A stretch of 64,000 nucleotides of DNA, taken from an uncultured Pseudomonadales bacterium. Its GTDB lineage: Bacteria > Pseudomonadota > Gammaproteobacteria > Pseudomonadales > Balneatricaceae. The position numbers and the translations under genes were made by a program. Shown piece by piece: positions 52,357 through 63,330 of this stretch; position 1 is the stretch's first letter, and each line of letters begins with the position of its first letter. The notes beneath the pieces were generated by a model. It made no database searches. It worked only from the letters and a program-made list of their open reading frames with translations, and was not told the origin of the DNA. The stretch spans positions 62,001-126,000 of the forward strand of contig CALSNA010000001.1 of the NCBI GenBank assembly GCA_943787595.1, given 5' to 3'.

Positions 52357-53378
52357 CGTTGCTCCTTATGGTTTGATTAGCCATCAATTTTAAATACATC
52401 AAGCCACAACAAAGAGTGTTTTCAACCCGATAGTAGTGAATGAGTCAGACAGCAAGGAGGTTTTAATCACAAAAAATGTGAGGCTAATAATTATACTTAA
52501 CACAAGACCATGAAACAAGTAGGTATTGCTTAAGTAGTAAGTCTAATTTTCTACGAATAGCGGCTGCTTAAAATTAGGGGTTTACAAGTCTATTTTTTTA
52601 AGTGCTTTTAACGGTTGGATGTATTCCTAAAGGTGAGGCCTTAAACAGTCACTGTGATCAATAACATGACTTTAAATACCAGATAGGTCTTATATCATGC
52701 TGATCCTGCCCATTCTAGGGCTGAAGCAATGCTTGGGTAGGCCAAAGATAACCCGGCGTTTCGATTTGATGGGGTGATTGCGCAGCTTTGGAGAAGTTAC
52801 TCATCGGCATGATTGGACTGAACTAAAAACCCTTATTCTAAAATACATACTATTGTTTTTAGTGCAATGATCTCAGAATAACCATGTAATAAACCTCTAA
52901 AAAAATATCTTGGTAATATTGAAGCTGAGGCAAAAGCTGTCAGACAGTTATAGCATGTAAGCAATAATTAAGTGTTCCAAGTCAGTTTTCAACCCAGTAC
53001 GGGTGGGTGTCAATTTTTGCAAAGCTTCCCTAGCTATCCATTATATGTACTGCCATAATAACTAGATTAGTCTCACTAAACTACTAGTCGATTAACGCTA
53101 ATTAGAATTAACCATTTGAACCCTGTATCTTTGTGGTGAAACCCATACCAACTGATTCGTATGGAAAAGACTATCAGTCAATGTAATTCTGTCCTCTGCC
53201 TATTGAATTATGTTCCACTCGTAGGCCGTGGTTTGCCAGCATTATGATAACACTGTATATAAATAAACACTGTACACCACTATAAAGCGGCTAGCCACTA
53301 GCATGGCACAAACACCAGCTGCTACTACCCGTGCGTCATGGTTTATGACGACAGGCTGTGTATCCTGAGAAGCTAATT
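52357..53378. other. 1-kb spacer without a recognisable gene
   Basis: Between the divergent rpsF and MATE genes. No frame of 60 codons. The rpsF leader and promoter must lie at its left. GTTTTCAACCC occurs twice (near 52417 and 52985), probably by chance. It may hold decayed genes beyond recognition. Confidence 0.5.
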
Positions 53379-54731
53379 ATGCCCAAAAAAGCTGAATATA
53401 TGGGTACGCAACCTATTACTCGGTTATTTCTGGGCTTAGCCCTGCCTATAAGTATAGGTATGTTGGTGAATGGCCTCTACAATTTTGTGGATGCAATCTT
53501 TGTGACTCGTGCCCTTGGTCCTGCCGCTATGGGCGGTGTTTCTATTGTTTTTCCCATTCAAATGTTTATTTTTGCATTAGCCAGCCTAATTAGCAGTGGT
53601 ATGGCATCTTTAGTAGCCCGAAACCTGGGTGCTAATCAAGTTGATTCTGCCCAGAAAACCGCTGATTTAGCTCTGCGCCTAGCCTTGTTAACGAGTCTGG
53701 TGCTGACAATTGGCATTGTTAGTTGTATGCAGGATATCCTAAAGTTGATGGGAGTTAGCCAATTGCTGTGGCCGTACGCTCATGACTATCTATTACCAAT
53801 TATTTTAATCGGTACTATTCTGTCTATGGTCAGCGCTGTACTTTATGATCTGCTGCGTTCAGAAGGCAAAGCCATACTCATGATGAATCTGATGGCTTTG
53901 GCGGCCTTATTAAATATTGCTTTGGATGCCGTATTTATTTTTTTTTTAGACTTAGGAGTCAGTGGCGTTGCTTACGCTACTTTAATCTCCCAAGCCGCAA
54001 GTTTGCTAATGGCTCTATGGTTTTACCTAAGTGGTAGAACTAGGCTGCAACTCAGATTATTTAGCTACCAACTAGATTGGCTGTGCATAAAGCAGATTAT
54101 ACTGCTTGGTATCCCATTGTTAATCTCTCATGCTGGAATTTCCATATTGATTACTTTAACAAACTACTCCATTACTCAATTCAGTAACATAGATAGTGAT
54201 CTAATTATCAGTGCTTATGGCATTATTGGGAGAATGATTATTTTTATAATTTTGCCTAATATTGCCATGATCATTGCCTTTCAGACGCTGTGTGGCTACA
54301 ACTATGGTGCTGGGCTGCACCGGCGAGTGCGTCACATACTGAGAGTTAGCCTCATTGCCAGCGGTAGCTACAGTTTGCTGATGAGCTTGCTGATCATGCT
54401 ATTTCTAGAATCAATTATCGGCTTATTTACTGATCATCAGCAGTTAATTGATGCAGCCAAAGACATTGCTTACACAGTATTTATGTTTTTCCCTCTGGCT
54501 AATATTCAGGCTCTGGGTGCTGCATTTTTCCAAGCCTTAGGAAAGGCTCTTCCCGCACTACTGCTATCATCAGTGCGGATTTACTTTATCCTGTTGCCTG
54601 CTTCGTTGATTTTACCGCGATGGTTTGGTATCAATGGACTTTGGTTAGCGTTTCCCTTGGCTGATGGACTAAGCTTTGTTATCGTAATGATATTTTTATA
54701 TAAGCAGTATTGCCAACTTGAACAACGATGA
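53379..54731 (+). CDS. MATE-family efflux transporter
   Basis: Twelve hydrophobic segments over 450 residues with the two-lobe MATE pattern: LGLALPISIGMLVNGLYNFVD in the first lobe and IILLGIPLLISHAGISILIT at the start of the second; GPAAMGGVSIVFPI and FQTLCGYNYGAG are typical. Such pumps export cationic compounds by sodium or proton exchange; the substrate cannot be deduced. ATG 53379 was chosen; GTG 53358 is also possible. Isolated gene with spacers on both sides. Confidence 0.9.
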   Translation: MPKKAEYMGTQPITRLFLGLALPISIGMLVNGLYNFVDAIFVTRALGPAAMGGVSIVFPIQMFIFALASLISSGMASLVARNLGANQVDSAQKTADLALRLALLTSLVLTIGIVSCMQDILKLMGVSQLLWPYAHDYLLPIILIGTILSMVSAVLYDLLRSEGKAILMMNLMALAALLNIALDAVFIFFLDLGVSGVAYATLISQAASLLMALWFYLSGRTRLQLRLFSYQLDWLCIKQIILLGIPLLISHAGISILITLTNYSITQFSNIDSDLIISAYGIIGRMIIFIILPNIAMIIAFQTLCGYNYGAGLHRRVRHILRVSLIASGSYSLLMSLLIMLFLESIIGLFTDHQQLIDAAKDIAYTVFMFFPLANIQALGAAFFQALGKALPALLLSSVRIYFILLPASLILPRWFGINGLWLAFPLADGLSFVIVMIFLYKQYCQLEQR

Positions 54732-55059
54732 TCTATGTCAGATTAGCATATGGCTTATGAAGCAATAGATCATGCAATAATCGGTGTCACAAGGGACACT
54801 CTGACCTTGGATTTTGTTCGGTAAGAATATGTGCTTATTAAATTTTAAGCTAGGCAACCTTAAATTAATCCTTTGTCAGCAGTACTAAACCTGCGTTATG
54901 TGATGGTGTCTGTATACAGGGTTTAACATGGTCACCTTTGGTAGCACTGATCATTACCAGTATCTGCACTAGAGTGGGTTGTTCCCTTATTGGCGCCGTT
55001 GCCATATTAGATAGTTGGTCGATACACTTGATTAACCTTAAATCAGGTTCCTCTGCCAT
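54732..55059. other. Spacer between MATE and J-domain genes
   Basis: 328 bases, nothing recognised. The minus-strand frame at 54865-55059 is short and has no family resemblance. Confidence 0.5.
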
Positions 55060-55533
55060 ATGAACCCAATACTTATCGGACTAGCCGCTCTGATTGTCGT
55101 ACTGGCTACTCGGATCATGATCAAGCGGGCTCCGAACCATGGTAAGCCGCTAATCCTACGGCTGGCAGTTATTCTAATGGTTTTTATCTTTGCTGGACTC
55201 ATATTGCGTAGCCTGATTCCGCTAGCGTTTAGCATTCTGGGTGGGTTAATAATATACAGACGCCCTATTTTGCAAGCCTTCGGTCTATGGAAAATTCTGT
55301 CACAACAAGGTAACCGGCAAGCCAACCGTACAACTGAACATCCTGCTATGTCTATAAAACAGGCGTACGATATATTGGGTATTGATTCAAATGCTGGTCG
55401 AGCCAAAATTATCCGGGCTCATAAGCAACTTATGGCACGCAATCATCCGGATAAGGGCGGTAGCGACTATTTGGCACAGAAGATTAATGGTGCCCGGGAT
55501 TTATTGCTAAAGCAGCCGGGCTTAAATGACTAG
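55060..55533 (+). CDS. Membrane-anchored DnaJ-domain protein
   Basis: 157 residues. Two or three N-terminal hydrophobic segments (about 2-20, 32-52 and 55-68) and a C-terminal J domain (about 98-155) with QAYDILGIDSNAGRAKIIRA and the HPD motif in ARNHPDKGGSDY, needed to stimulate a DnaK-type ATPase. The layout resembles TIM14/DnaJ-like inner-membrane proteins of gammaproteobacteria. The partner Hsp70 and role are not known from here. Confidence 0.85.
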   Translation: MNPILIGLAALIVVLATRIMIKRAPNHGKPLILRLAVILMVFIFAGLILRSLIPLAFSILGGLIIYRRPILQAFGLWKILSQQGNRQANRTTEHPAMSIKQAYDILGIDSNAGRAKIIRAHKQLMARNHPDKGGSDYLAQKINGARDLLLKQPGLND

Positions 55534-55565
55534 CTGGGTCAAAAAGTAAGCCTTCGGCTTTACCT

Positions 55566-56318
55566 TTACCCTTGGCGTTGTCGCACTACTTCAAATAAGC
55601 AGATGCCTGTTGCCACTGATACATTCAAACTGCTGACTAAACCTGCCATGGGAATATGTACTAATTGATCACAGGTTACTCGGGTCAGATGCCGCATACC
55701 CACACCTTCCGCACCTACAACCAGTGCCATGGGTCCACATAGGTTAGCTTCATACAATTTAGTTGATGCTTCACCACTGGCCGTCCCGGTAATCCAGATA
55801 CCGGCCTGCTTTAGCCATTTAAGACAGCGCACTAAATTAGTCACCTGAACGAAGGGAATGCTTTCGGTTGCACCGCAAGCGACTTTGGCCACAGTAGCAT
55901 TTAAACTAGCGGACTTATGCTTTGTAGCGATAACAGCATGAACGCCAGCCGCATCAGCAGTACGCAAACAAGCACCTAAGTTATGTGGGTCAGTAATGCC
56001 ATCCAGCGCCAATAGCAGTGGTGGGGTATCTAAACCTTGTACCAGTTGCTCCAAGAACGATTCACCTTGCACTGGAGTAGCAGAGCAAGCTGCCACGACA
56101 CCTTGATGACATCCTCCCACCCGTTGATCCAACTCTCGGCGCGAGGCATCATGCCAGACAATACCGGCTTCTGTTAACAGTTGCTGTAACTGTTGCAGGC
56201 GCTGGTCATGGCGATTCTCTTGCAACCAAACCATCTGCACCTTCTGCGGGTTACGTGCCAGGATGGCTTTAACCGCATGCAAGCCAAATAAGTAGGGCAT
56301 ATCCTCTGTTATCCTCAA
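55566..56318 (-). CDS. rlmB: 23S rRNA (guanosine-2251-2'-O)-methyltransferase RlmB
   Basis: SpoU-type methyltransferase for Gm2251 in the peptidyl-transferase P loop. N-terminal substrate-binding domain (LFGLHAVKAILARNP) and SPOUT domain with DPHNLGACLRTADAAG, VVGAEGVGM and VHIPMAGLVSSLNVSVA. 250 residues. Eleven bases after rnr, the usual rnr-rlmB operon. Confidence 0.96.
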   Translation of the reverse strand: MRITEDMPYLFGLHAVKAILARNPQKVQMVWLQENRHDQRLQQLQQLLTEAGIVWHDASRRELDQRVGGCHQGVVAACSATPVQGESFLEQLVQGLDTPPLLLALDGITDPHNLGACLRTADAAGVHAVIATKHKSASLNATVAKVACGATESIPFVQVTNLVRCLKWLKQAGIWITGTASGEASTKLYEANLCGPMALVVGAEGVGMRHLTRVTCDQLVHIPMAGLVSSLNVSVATGICLFEVVRQRQG

Positions 56319-56329
56319 ATCTAGTTATG

Positions 56330-58609
56330 TTAGTACAGGTCAGTAGCATGGTTACCGCCACTATTTTTGTTAGCTCTGCTGTCAGCCAATGCAAAATCAA
56401 TTTTCTTATTATCCAGATCAACTCGAATTACTCGAATTTGTACCAAGTCACCCAAACGAAAACTGCGACCATTCCTCTCACCATCGATACAATGTCGAGC
56501 TGCATTAAAATGGTAATAATCACTAGGCAGATTGCTGATATGCAATAAACCTTCAATATGCACATCGTTAAGTTCCACAAACAAGCCAAAACTAGTAACT
56601 GCATTGACCGTTCCCATGAAAAGGCACCCTACATGGGCCTGCATGTATTCACATTTAAGCCAGCCAGTCACATCCCAGCTAGCCTCATCAGCACGTCGTT
56701 CAGCCATGGAGCAATGTTCTCCAAGCTGTTTCATAGAATCCATATTATAAGGATATGTGATCTGTGTTGGGCTGATCTGGGTCGACAAGCGTGCTACTAG
56801 GTGAGTGTTGCAATTACTTTGGATTACGCTACGAATTGCCCGATGAACCAACAAATCTGGATAGCGACGGATAGGGGAAGTAAAATGAGCGTAGGCTTCA
56901 TGGCAAAGGCCAAAATGACCTTCGTTAACAGGAGTATAAAATGCTTGGCTCAGGGATCGCAATGTCACTTTCTGTACCAAATGAGCATCATTTCTATTCG
57001 CGGTCATGCGGAGTAAATTTTGGTAATCCATTGGTTTAGGGTCAGTACCACCGGCTAGGGTAAGTTCCATATCCTCCAGAAAACTGCGCAGGCTTTCCAA
57101 CTTGGTCAGTGTCGGTCTCATATGCACACGATACAGAGCCGGTAGATCAAGTTTGTGCAAAAAGCGTGCAGCACTGACGTTAGCGCATAGCATACATTCT
57201 TCAACCAATCTGTGAGCATCATTGCGTGGCAGTGCCACGATTTGATCGATTTTACGGTTTTCGCTAAATACAATCTGTGTTTCAGCAATAGTAAAATCAA
57301 TGGTGCCGCGTTTGATTCGTGCTTGTCGTAAGGCGCCATAGAGTCGGTATAACTCATCTATATTAGCCATCACGTTAGTATACTGTTGACGCAAAGGTTG
57401 AAAATACTGGTTACGCAAATCCAGCATAGCCGCAACCTGATTGTAAGTTAAGCGAGCATGGGAGTGAATAATACCTTCATAGAATTTATAGCCACATAAT
57501 TGGCCCAATTTACTAATGGTCATTTCACAAATCATCACCAGACGATCTACCTGTGGCTTCAAAGAGCACAGGCCATGGGACAACGCGTATGGCAACATGG
57601 GTAAAGTTCGTCCAGGAAAATAAACTGAAGTGCCACGAAGGTAAGCTTCCTGATCTAGTGTTGTTGCAGGACGCACGTAATGGGATACATCAGCAATGGC
57701 GACATACAGGCACCAATCCCCAGAGCGTTTTTTATAAGTATAGATAGCATCATCAAAATCCTGTGCATCTTTTCCATCGATGGTAACAAATGGTAACGAG
57801 CGTAAGTCAAATCGGTTGGTTTGGTCTGCTGCCATGACCTGAAGCGGCAAAGAATCACTTTTTTGTAATACATCAGCAGGCCATTGGTGAGGAATATTAT
57901 GGTTACGTATGGCCACATCAACTTCTATACCAGGAGCCATATGTTCACCGAGAATTTCCACGATCTTACCGATGGCTTGGTTGCGTTTGTCAGGCTGTTG
58001 GATTAACTCAACAACTACATACTGGCCATTACCGGCAGGTAGTGATAGTTCATGGAGCAGCTGAATATGATGACTAATACGCTGGTTATCGGGTCGCACG
58101 AATGCTATACCTGCTTTGTTGTAAAGGCGACCCACTATCTGCTGAGTGTTTCGTTCAGTTACTGCTACGATAATACCTTCCTGACGACCTTTGTGATTGT
58201 GATTGCATAGCCTGACTAGAGCTTTATCACCATCCAGTACAGTACGCATCTGGCGGTGGTTAAGAAATACATCCTCTGAATCATCATCAGGACAGAGGAA
58301 ACCATAACCATCGCGATGACCCTGAATACGACCAGCAATCAGATTTGTTGCGTCTACTAAACTATAGGCACCCTTACGATCACTGATCAACTGGCCGTCA
58401 CGTTCCATGGCTTGAAGACGTCGTCTTAATGCAGTTATAGATGCATCCTCTAGCAACCCTAGTTCGCATTTCAGTTTCTTAGCGGTTGTTGATTTACTAC
58501 GACCTTGCAGTGTTTGCAAGATATATTCTCGGCTGGGAATAGGGTTTTCGTAGCGCTTTGCTTCACGACTAGCATAAGGATCATTTATCGATGTCATGGA
58601 AAAAGACAT
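56330..58609 (-). CDS. rnr: Ribonuclease R
   Basis: 3'-5' exoribonuclease that degrades structured RNA. An N-terminal winged helix (about 25-85), cold-shock domains (about 90-250), the RNB domain (about 265-600) with the metal-binding aspartates in DGKDAQDFDDAIYTY, RNDAHRLVEECML and AHFTSPIRRYPDLLVHR, then an S1 domain (GTVNAVTSFGLFVELNDVHI). The lysine-rich tail of E. coli RNase R is missing: the protein ends soon after S1 (759 versus 813 residues). The start may be ATG 58609 or ATG 58597. Confidence 0.96.
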   Translation of the reverse strand: MSFSMTSINDPYASREAKRYENPIPSREYILQTLQGRSKSTTAKKLKCELGLLEDASITALRRRLQAMERDGQLISDRKGAYSLVDATNLIAGRIQGHRDGYGFLCPDDDSEDVFLNHRQMRTVLDGDKALVRLCNHNHKGRQEGIIVAVTERNTQQIVGRLYNKAGIAFVRPDNQRISHHIQLLHELSLPAGNGQYVVVELIQQPDKRNQAIGKIVEILGEHMAPGIEVDVAIRNHNIPHQWPADVLQKSDSLPLQVMAADQTNRFDLRSLPFVTIDGKDAQDFDDAIYTYKKRSGDWCLYVAIADVSHYVRPATTLDQEAYLRGTSVYFPGRTLPMLPYALSHGLCSLKPQVDRLVMICEMTISKLGQLCGYKFYEGIIHSHARLTYNQVAAMLDLRNQYFQPLRQQYTNVMANIDELYRLYGALRQARIKRGTIDFTIAETQIVFSENRKIDQIVALPRNDAHRLVEECMLCANVSAARFLHKLDLPALYRVHMRPTLTKLESLRSFLEDMELTLAGGTDPKPMDYQNLLRMTANRNDAHLVQKVTLRSLSQAFYTPVNEGHFGLCHEAYAHFTSPIRRYPDLLVHRAIRSVIQSNCNTHLVARLSTQISPTQITYPYNMDSMKQLGEHCSMAERRADEASWDVTGWLKCEYMQAHVGCLFMGTVNAVTSFGLFVELNDVHIEGLLHISNLPSDYYHFNAARHCIDGERNGRSFRLGDLVQIRVIRVDLDNKKIDFALADSRANKNSGGNHATDLY

Positions 58610-58802
58610 TCTCCTATTAAAAGCACATTATATGAATAAAGGTGTTCATTGTTCGCAAAAAATCAATGTGCGAACCCTTGATGTATAGAAACCAGTTAAT
58701 AAAGTTAGTGATTATCAGCCACATTCATCTGTGACTTCAGTGGTAAGGATGGCCTATATTATTGGTCTGCGTTAGCAAGAATAATTCGTATGAATGGCCT
58801 AT

Positions 58803-59693
58803 TCAGGCGCTGGCCTTGTCTGTATTGCCAGCTATTTTAGATTGATTGAGATAACCAAACAACTGCCCCTGCTGAATAGCAGCACCTGCGTAGAGCTCCT
58901 TTGGCCACTTGTTTACCCCTGGTGGAAGGCATAGAATAACGGTTGATCCAAGCTGAAAGTGGCCCATTTGTGCGCCTTTTTTCAGGTTAATGGAGCTCCT
59001 GTCTTGATAGTTGGTAGTGGTGATTTGGCGTCTAGGAGGGCAGACGGTACCAGCCCAGACCGTTGATATGCTCGCTACTACCATAGCGCCCACCAAAACC
59101 ATGCAGAGCGGCCCCACAGCAGTATCAAAAATGGCAACGACCCGCTCGTTACAGGCAAATAAACCGGGTACTTTAGCGCTTGTGGCCTGATTGACGGAAA
59201 ACAGTCTACCCGGGACATGAACCATGCTGCGCAAAGTTCCATCCAGAGGCATATGGACCCGGTGATAGTCCTTAGGTGATAAGTAAATCGTGGCAAAGGT
59301 ACCGCTAATAAAGGGCTTGGCTAATTCATGGTTGCCGCCGATCAAAGTAGTCAAGCTGTACATATGGCCTTTGGCTTGAAATATCAGATCATGGTGGATA
59401 TCCCCTAACTGACTAATACAGCCATCAGCTGGGCAAGCTAAATGTGTTGGTTCTAGTACTATGGGTCTTGCATCTGAGCGCAGAGGGCGGGTAAAGAAGT
59501 CATTAAAGCAACTGTAGCTGGTCGGATCTGGATTAGCTGCTTCATGCATATTAACCTTAAAGTGTTTGATAAATAATTGGATCAGTAGATCTTTGATCCA
59601 ACTGACAGAACTTGCCGCTAGATATCCCAAAAAGCGTGATAGCAAATGTTGGGGTATCAAGTGTTGTAGCAGTGTAAAGAGATTATCTTTCAT
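58803..59693 (-). CDS. psd: Phosphatidylserine decarboxylase
   Basis: Pyruvoyl enzyme making phosphatidylethanolamine at the inner membrane. The self-cleavage motif LGST is present in HFQLGSTVILCLPPG, and PADGCISQLG, SPKDYHRVHMPLDG and VNVERV-like NERVVAIFDT are conserved. 296 residues, proenzyme that cleaves into beta and alpha chains. It precedes the gap to rsgA's stop by 70 bases; psd-rsgA is read as one operon. Confidence 0.95.
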   Translation of the reverse strand: MKDNLFTLLQHLIPQHLLSRFLGYLAASSVSWIKDLLIQLFIKHFKVNMHEAANPDPTSYSCFNDFFTRPLRSDARPIVLEPTHLACPADGCISQLGDIHHDLIFQAKGHMYSLTTLIGGNHELAKPFISGTFATIYLSPKDYHRVHMPLDGTLRSMVHVPGRLFSVNQATSAKVPGLFACNERVVAIFDTAVGPLCMVLVGAMVVASISTVWAGTVCPPRRQITTTNYQDRSSINLKKGAQMGHFQLGSTVILCLPPGVNKWPKELYAGAAIQQGQLFGYLNQSKIAGNTDKASA

Positions 59694-59763
59694 TTAAGGG
59701 CCCAGATCCCATTAGTTTAATTCAGGAGGTAGAAAAGTTCAGGATACCATCAAGCAGCGAATG

Positions 59764-60804
59764 TTATTCGTTGTGGATATTGAACTCATTCAGTGAATCA
59801 CGGATATAATGATAATTACGCATACGTTGGGGATTAATCTTGCCCATCGTCACCGCCTCTTGTAATGCACAACCAGGCTCATGGCTGTGGCTACAGTCAC
59901 CGAAGCGGCAATGGCCAGAAAAGTCACGCATTTCACGAAATCCCAGTATTAAATCATTGGCCTCAATATGCCACAAACCAAACTCACGGATGCCAGGTGA
60001 GTCTATTACCTGACCGCCGTCCGCAATATGAAATAGGCGTGTTGTAGTTGTAGTATGGACGCCTTTCTGGTGCTGTGCTGATAGCTCGCTAACCTGTAGA
60101 TCAACTCCGGGAAGTATGGCATTAATCAATGATGATTTACCAACCCCGGACTGACCCACAAAGACACTGACTCGTTGGTCCAGATAATCTAGCAATTGTT
60201 TTAGCCCACTGCGATTTTTGGTGGATACGCAGACAATACGGTATCCCAATTGCTGGTAAAGCTCCAGTATGGGTTCAATATGGCAACTAATGTCAGTATT
60301 CATCAGATCGGTTTTATTGAGCAATATCAGTGGCTCAATGGAACTGATTTCTGCGGCCACTAGATAGCGATCAATTAAATTACTATGTGCATAAGGCTGA
60401 GGGGCAATTGTAATAACAATTTGATTAATGTTAGCTGCTACAGGCTTTAGCTTGCCATATTTATTGGGTCGGTTTAATACACTGTGGCGTTCTTCTCGTG
60501 CTATTACGACCCCGGTCAAATCAGCACAGGGACTCCAGCTGACCCTATCACCAGTAACCAGATGACCCAGATTAGAGCGAAGTTTGCAGCGATATATGCG
60601 TCCTCTGGATTTAATTTGCAGTGCTTCAACATCAACTTGACTGCCGTAATGAGCAATTACCAAACCCTGTTGTTCAGGTGCCAATTGGCTATACTTGGTT
60701 TTAGCATCAGTGACTGCTTCCTGTTTTTGAGAACGGGTGCGCTGTTCTGTTTGCAGCTTGTTGATTTGCCACTGTTGTCGTCGTGTCAGTTTGCGTTTGT
60801 TCAT
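59764..60804 (-). CDS. rsgA: Ribosome biogenesis GTPase RsgA
   Basis: Circularly permuted GTPase that checks late 30S assembly. OB domain at the N-terminus, then G4 LLNKTDLM before G1 FVGQSGVGKSSLINAI, G3 VIDSPGIREFG, and the zinc cluster in CRFGDCSHSHEPGC. 346 residues with a basic N-terminal tail (KRKLTRRQQWQINKLQ). Divergent from orn with about 130 bases between. Confidence 0.96.
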   Translation of the reverse strand: MNKRKLTRRQQWQINKLQTEQRTRSQKQEAVTDAKTKYSQLAPEQQGLVIAHYGSQVDVEALQIKSRGRIYRCKLRSNLGHLVTGDRVSWSPCADLTGVVIAREERHSVLNRPNKYGKLKPVAANINQIVITIAPQPYAHSNLIDRYLVAAEISSIEPLILLNKTDLMNTDISCHIEPILELYQQLGYRIVCVSTKNRSGLKQLLDYLDQRVSVFVGQSGVGKSSLINAILPGVDLQVSELSAQHQKGVHTTTTTRLFHIADGGQVIDSPGIREFGLWHIEANDLILGFREMRDFSGHCRFGDCSHSHEPGCALQEAVTMGKINPQRMRNYHYIRDSLNEFNIHNE

Positions 60805-60938
60805 ATTAAAGCTTAAATTTTTGGATGGTTTTCCAGCCTGAACTTTTTCAGGCCTTTATTCTAACGCGAAGTAAGGCATAATTCAGTTTTGATTCTGATA
60901 ACCAACCGTAAGATAATTGTCTACAGGTATACAGTGTT

Positions 60939-61493
60939 ATGAAACATCCCCATAACCTAATTTGGATTGATCTGGAAATGACCGGCCTTGATCCTGTTAT
61001 TGATGTCATTATTGAAATCGCTACGATCGTTACTGATGCTCATCTTAAGATCCTAGCTGAGGGGCCGGTATTAGCTATTCACCAGAGTAATTTGGTATTG
61101 GCTAATATGAACAAATGGTGTATTACTCAACATGGCCGTTCGGGTCTGACTGAAAGAGTCCGACGCAGTAACATATCTTGTGCTGAGGCTGAACAGCAAA
61201 CACTGGCTTTTTTAGAGGATTATCTGGATCCAGGTGTATCACCGATGTGTGGTAATACCATTAGTAATGATCGTCGTTTTATTGATAAATACATGCCTGC
61301 ATTAGGAGCTTTTTTCCATTATCGCAATATTGATGTCAGTACGCTGAAAGAACTAGCCCGACGCTGGCAACCCCAACTGTTACAAGGGTTTAGTAAGACC
61401 GAAAAACACTTAGCACTGGATGACGTTCGAGAATCAATTCAGGAAATGGCCTATTATCGCGAACACTTTATCCACCAACCTATTGATCTGTAG
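60939..61493 (+). CDS. orn: Oligoribonuclease Orn
   Basis: DEDDh exoribonuclease that clears dinucleotides, including pGpG from c-di-GMP turnover. Motif Exo [13 protein letters not shown], Exo [13 protein letters not shown] and Exo [13 protein letters not shown] are intact; [12 protein letters not shown] is typical. 184 residues. Its 3' end overlaps the convergent queG by 14 bases. Confidence 0.97.
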   Translation: MKHPHNLIWIDLEMTGLDPVIDVIIEIATIVTDAHLKILAEGPVLAIHQSNLVLANMNKWCITQHGRSGLTERVRRSNISCAEAEQQTLAFLEDYLDPGVSPMCGNTISNDRRFIDKYMPALGAFFHYRNIDVSTLKELARRWQPQLLQGFSKTEKHLALDDVRESIQEMAYYREHFIHQPIDL

Positions 61494-62649
61494 ACTGATC
61501 AAGATGTTTTAGTTTGTGGCTAAACTGCAATAGGCGATCTGGTGCTCTTGGGTTAACACCTGCTTGCCGTTGTTGCAGTTCTTGCAATGACCACTGCACT
61601 TGTTCTCTAACAATACTATTTGAGTGTTCAGCTTGACGTTGTAAGGCAGCAATGGCAAGGTTATCTGGTGGACCGTTGCCTAGGCCAATGGCTAGATTAC
61701 GCAGCCAGCCGAGGTAACCTGTGCGGCGGATAGGCGAGCCTTCGGTGCGACTGAGGAATTGTGCTTCTGTCCAGTTAAACAGATCCACTAGGGTAGATTG
61801 GTTGAGCTTATGGCGTGGTTTGAAATCATCCTCAGCGGTATATCTGGCGTAGCGGTTCCATGGACATACCAGTTGACAATCATCACAGCCGAAGACCCGA
61901 TTGCCAATAGGGCGGCGTAAAGCTTTAGGAATGCTCCCCTTATATTCAATGGTCAGGTAAGAAATGCACCGGCGTGCGTCCAGTACGTAAGGTTTTGGAA
62001 AGGCTTGGGTGGGGCAGACATCCATGCAGGCAGTACAGCGGCTGCAATGATCTTTGTTATAGGGCTCATCAATAGGTAGGGGCAGGTCGATAAAAATCTC
62101 TCCAAGTACAAACCAAGAACCGGAGTTACGATTAAGCAATAAAGTGTGTTTTCCCTGCCAACCCAGCCCAGCTTGTTGAGCCAGGGGCTTCTCCAACACT
62201 GGAGCGCTATCGACGAAAACTCGGTAACCCAACCCGTTCACCAACTGGACTAGATCACGAGCTACCTTTGCCAAGCGCTTACGCACGATCTTGTGATAGT
62301 CACGACCCAAAGCATAGCGTGAGATATAAGCTTGCTCAGGCTGGTTTAGTATGTTTATAGTGCTGATTTTCGGTGCCAAATAATCCATCCGCAAGCTAAT
62401 AACTCGAACTGTACCCGGAACTAGTTTTGCTGGCCGGAACCGCTTGCTGCCGTGCCGCTGCATATAATCCATATCACCATGATAACCCTGTTGCAGCCAT
62501 TGTTTGAGGCGTGATCCAGCTTCTTCAAGATTGATACCAGTAATGCCGCACGCTTGGAATCCGTGGGTTCGAGCTAGCCGTTTTACCGTATGTGCTAAAT
62601 GCTCTAATTGACTTGAGCTCAACTCTTGTGGTGGGTTTGTCCTATTCAT
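61480..62649 (-). CDS. queG: Epoxyqueuosine reductase QueG
   Basis: Cobalamin and iron-sulfur enzyme that completes queuosine in tRNA. Two [4Fe-4S] motifs: [16 protein letters not shown] and [11 protein letters not shown]. The N-terminal cobalamin-binding region includes [16 protein letters not shown], and a C-terminal HEAT-like part ends the protein. 389 residues. Adjacent to orn and near tsaE, as in pseudomonads. Confidence 0.95.
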   Translation of the reverse strand: MNRTNPPQELSSSQLEHLAHTVKRLARTHGFQACGITGINLEEAGSRLKQWLQQGYHGDMDYMQRHGSKRFRPAKLVPGTVRVISLRMDYLAPKISTINILNQPEQAYISRYALGRDYHKIVRKRLAKVARDLVQLVNGLGYRVFVDSAPVLEKPLAQQAGLGWQGKHTLLLNRNSGSWFVLGEIFIDLPLPIDEPYNKDHCSRCTACMDVCPTQAFPKPYVLDARRCISYLTIEYKGSIPKALRRPIGNRVFGCDDCQLVCPWNRYARYTAEDDFKPRHKLNQSTLVDLFNWTEAQFLSRTEGSPIRRTGYLGWLRNLAIGLGNGPPDNLAIAALQRQAEHSNSIVREQVQWSLQELQQRQAGVNPRAPDRLLQFSHKLKHLDQSTDQ

Positions 62650-62749
62650 AGCCGCAGTCTAACTGAAAATCTTTATTTGAACACTAGATAAAGCCATCAA
62701 AATGTAATAGAAATTGCTTAATATTTTGCATTTTAGCGAAATATTAAGC

Positions 62750-63330
62750 AATCGATAATGCTTGCTGGTATATAGCGAGCCTATGTCGCTATGGAACACT
62801 AAGCCCTTTGATGGTCGGCGTAGGTTATAGGCTGTCATCATGGCTTTGCTAATCAAGTCTGTGGTCATGCGGTGATCAATATGCTACCCCACTATTCGCC
62901 TTGAGTGTAAATCCACCACAATGGCTAAATACATCCAGGCTTTACCTGTTTTCATGTAGATCACATCACCTGCCCACACTTCGTTAGGTGCAACTGGATT
63001 GAAGTTTTGGTTCAATTGGTTATCTGCCACTGCATCACTATGCTTACGTTTGGTTGTCACTTTTTAGGCCACCCGTTGTGTGACGACCAGACTAAGCGTC
63101 TTCATCAGTTTTTGCCTGCCATATTCACTGATTGTAAAGCCCTCATTGCTCAATCGCTTACTCAACTCCCGATAGCCTGAGCTACTCCTGCTTCGCTTGA
63201 ATATTGCCTTGGCTCGACGATATCAATGCAACAGCTTCTCGCTTGAGCTCACTGGAATGATTTCTATTTTTTCTTTTAGCCATATACACCTCAATTCCAG
63301 AATTCTATTCCTTTATTGAATTGCTCGGTT
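62750..63330 (-). mobile_element. Decayed IS3-type element (same kind as fragment B)
   Basis: On the minus strand: MAKRKNRNHSSELKREAVAL near 63285, then damaged frames, KRKHSDAVADNQLNQNF, APNEVWAGDVIYMKTGKAWM, VVDLHSRRIVG, a stop, HRMTTDLISKAMMTAYNLRR and FHSDIGSLYTSKHYR. The usual HSDRGSQY has become HSDIGSLY, and the element ends there, before the catalytic Glu region. Multiple stops and truncation show it is dead. Closely similar to 25164-25410. Confidence 0.85.

Noticed and set aside
52410-53000. GTTTTCAACCC occurring twice, considered as a CRISPR-like repeat
   Set aside because: Only two short copies nearly 570 bases apart, no spacers or cas genes.
54865-55059. 64-codon minus frame before the J-domain gene
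   Set aside because: Starts at the J-domain start codon on the other strand and has no recognisable features.
55540-55572. Possible bidirectional terminator between the J-domain gene and rlmB
   Set aside because: The stem around TTCG is short and bulged; too weak to list.
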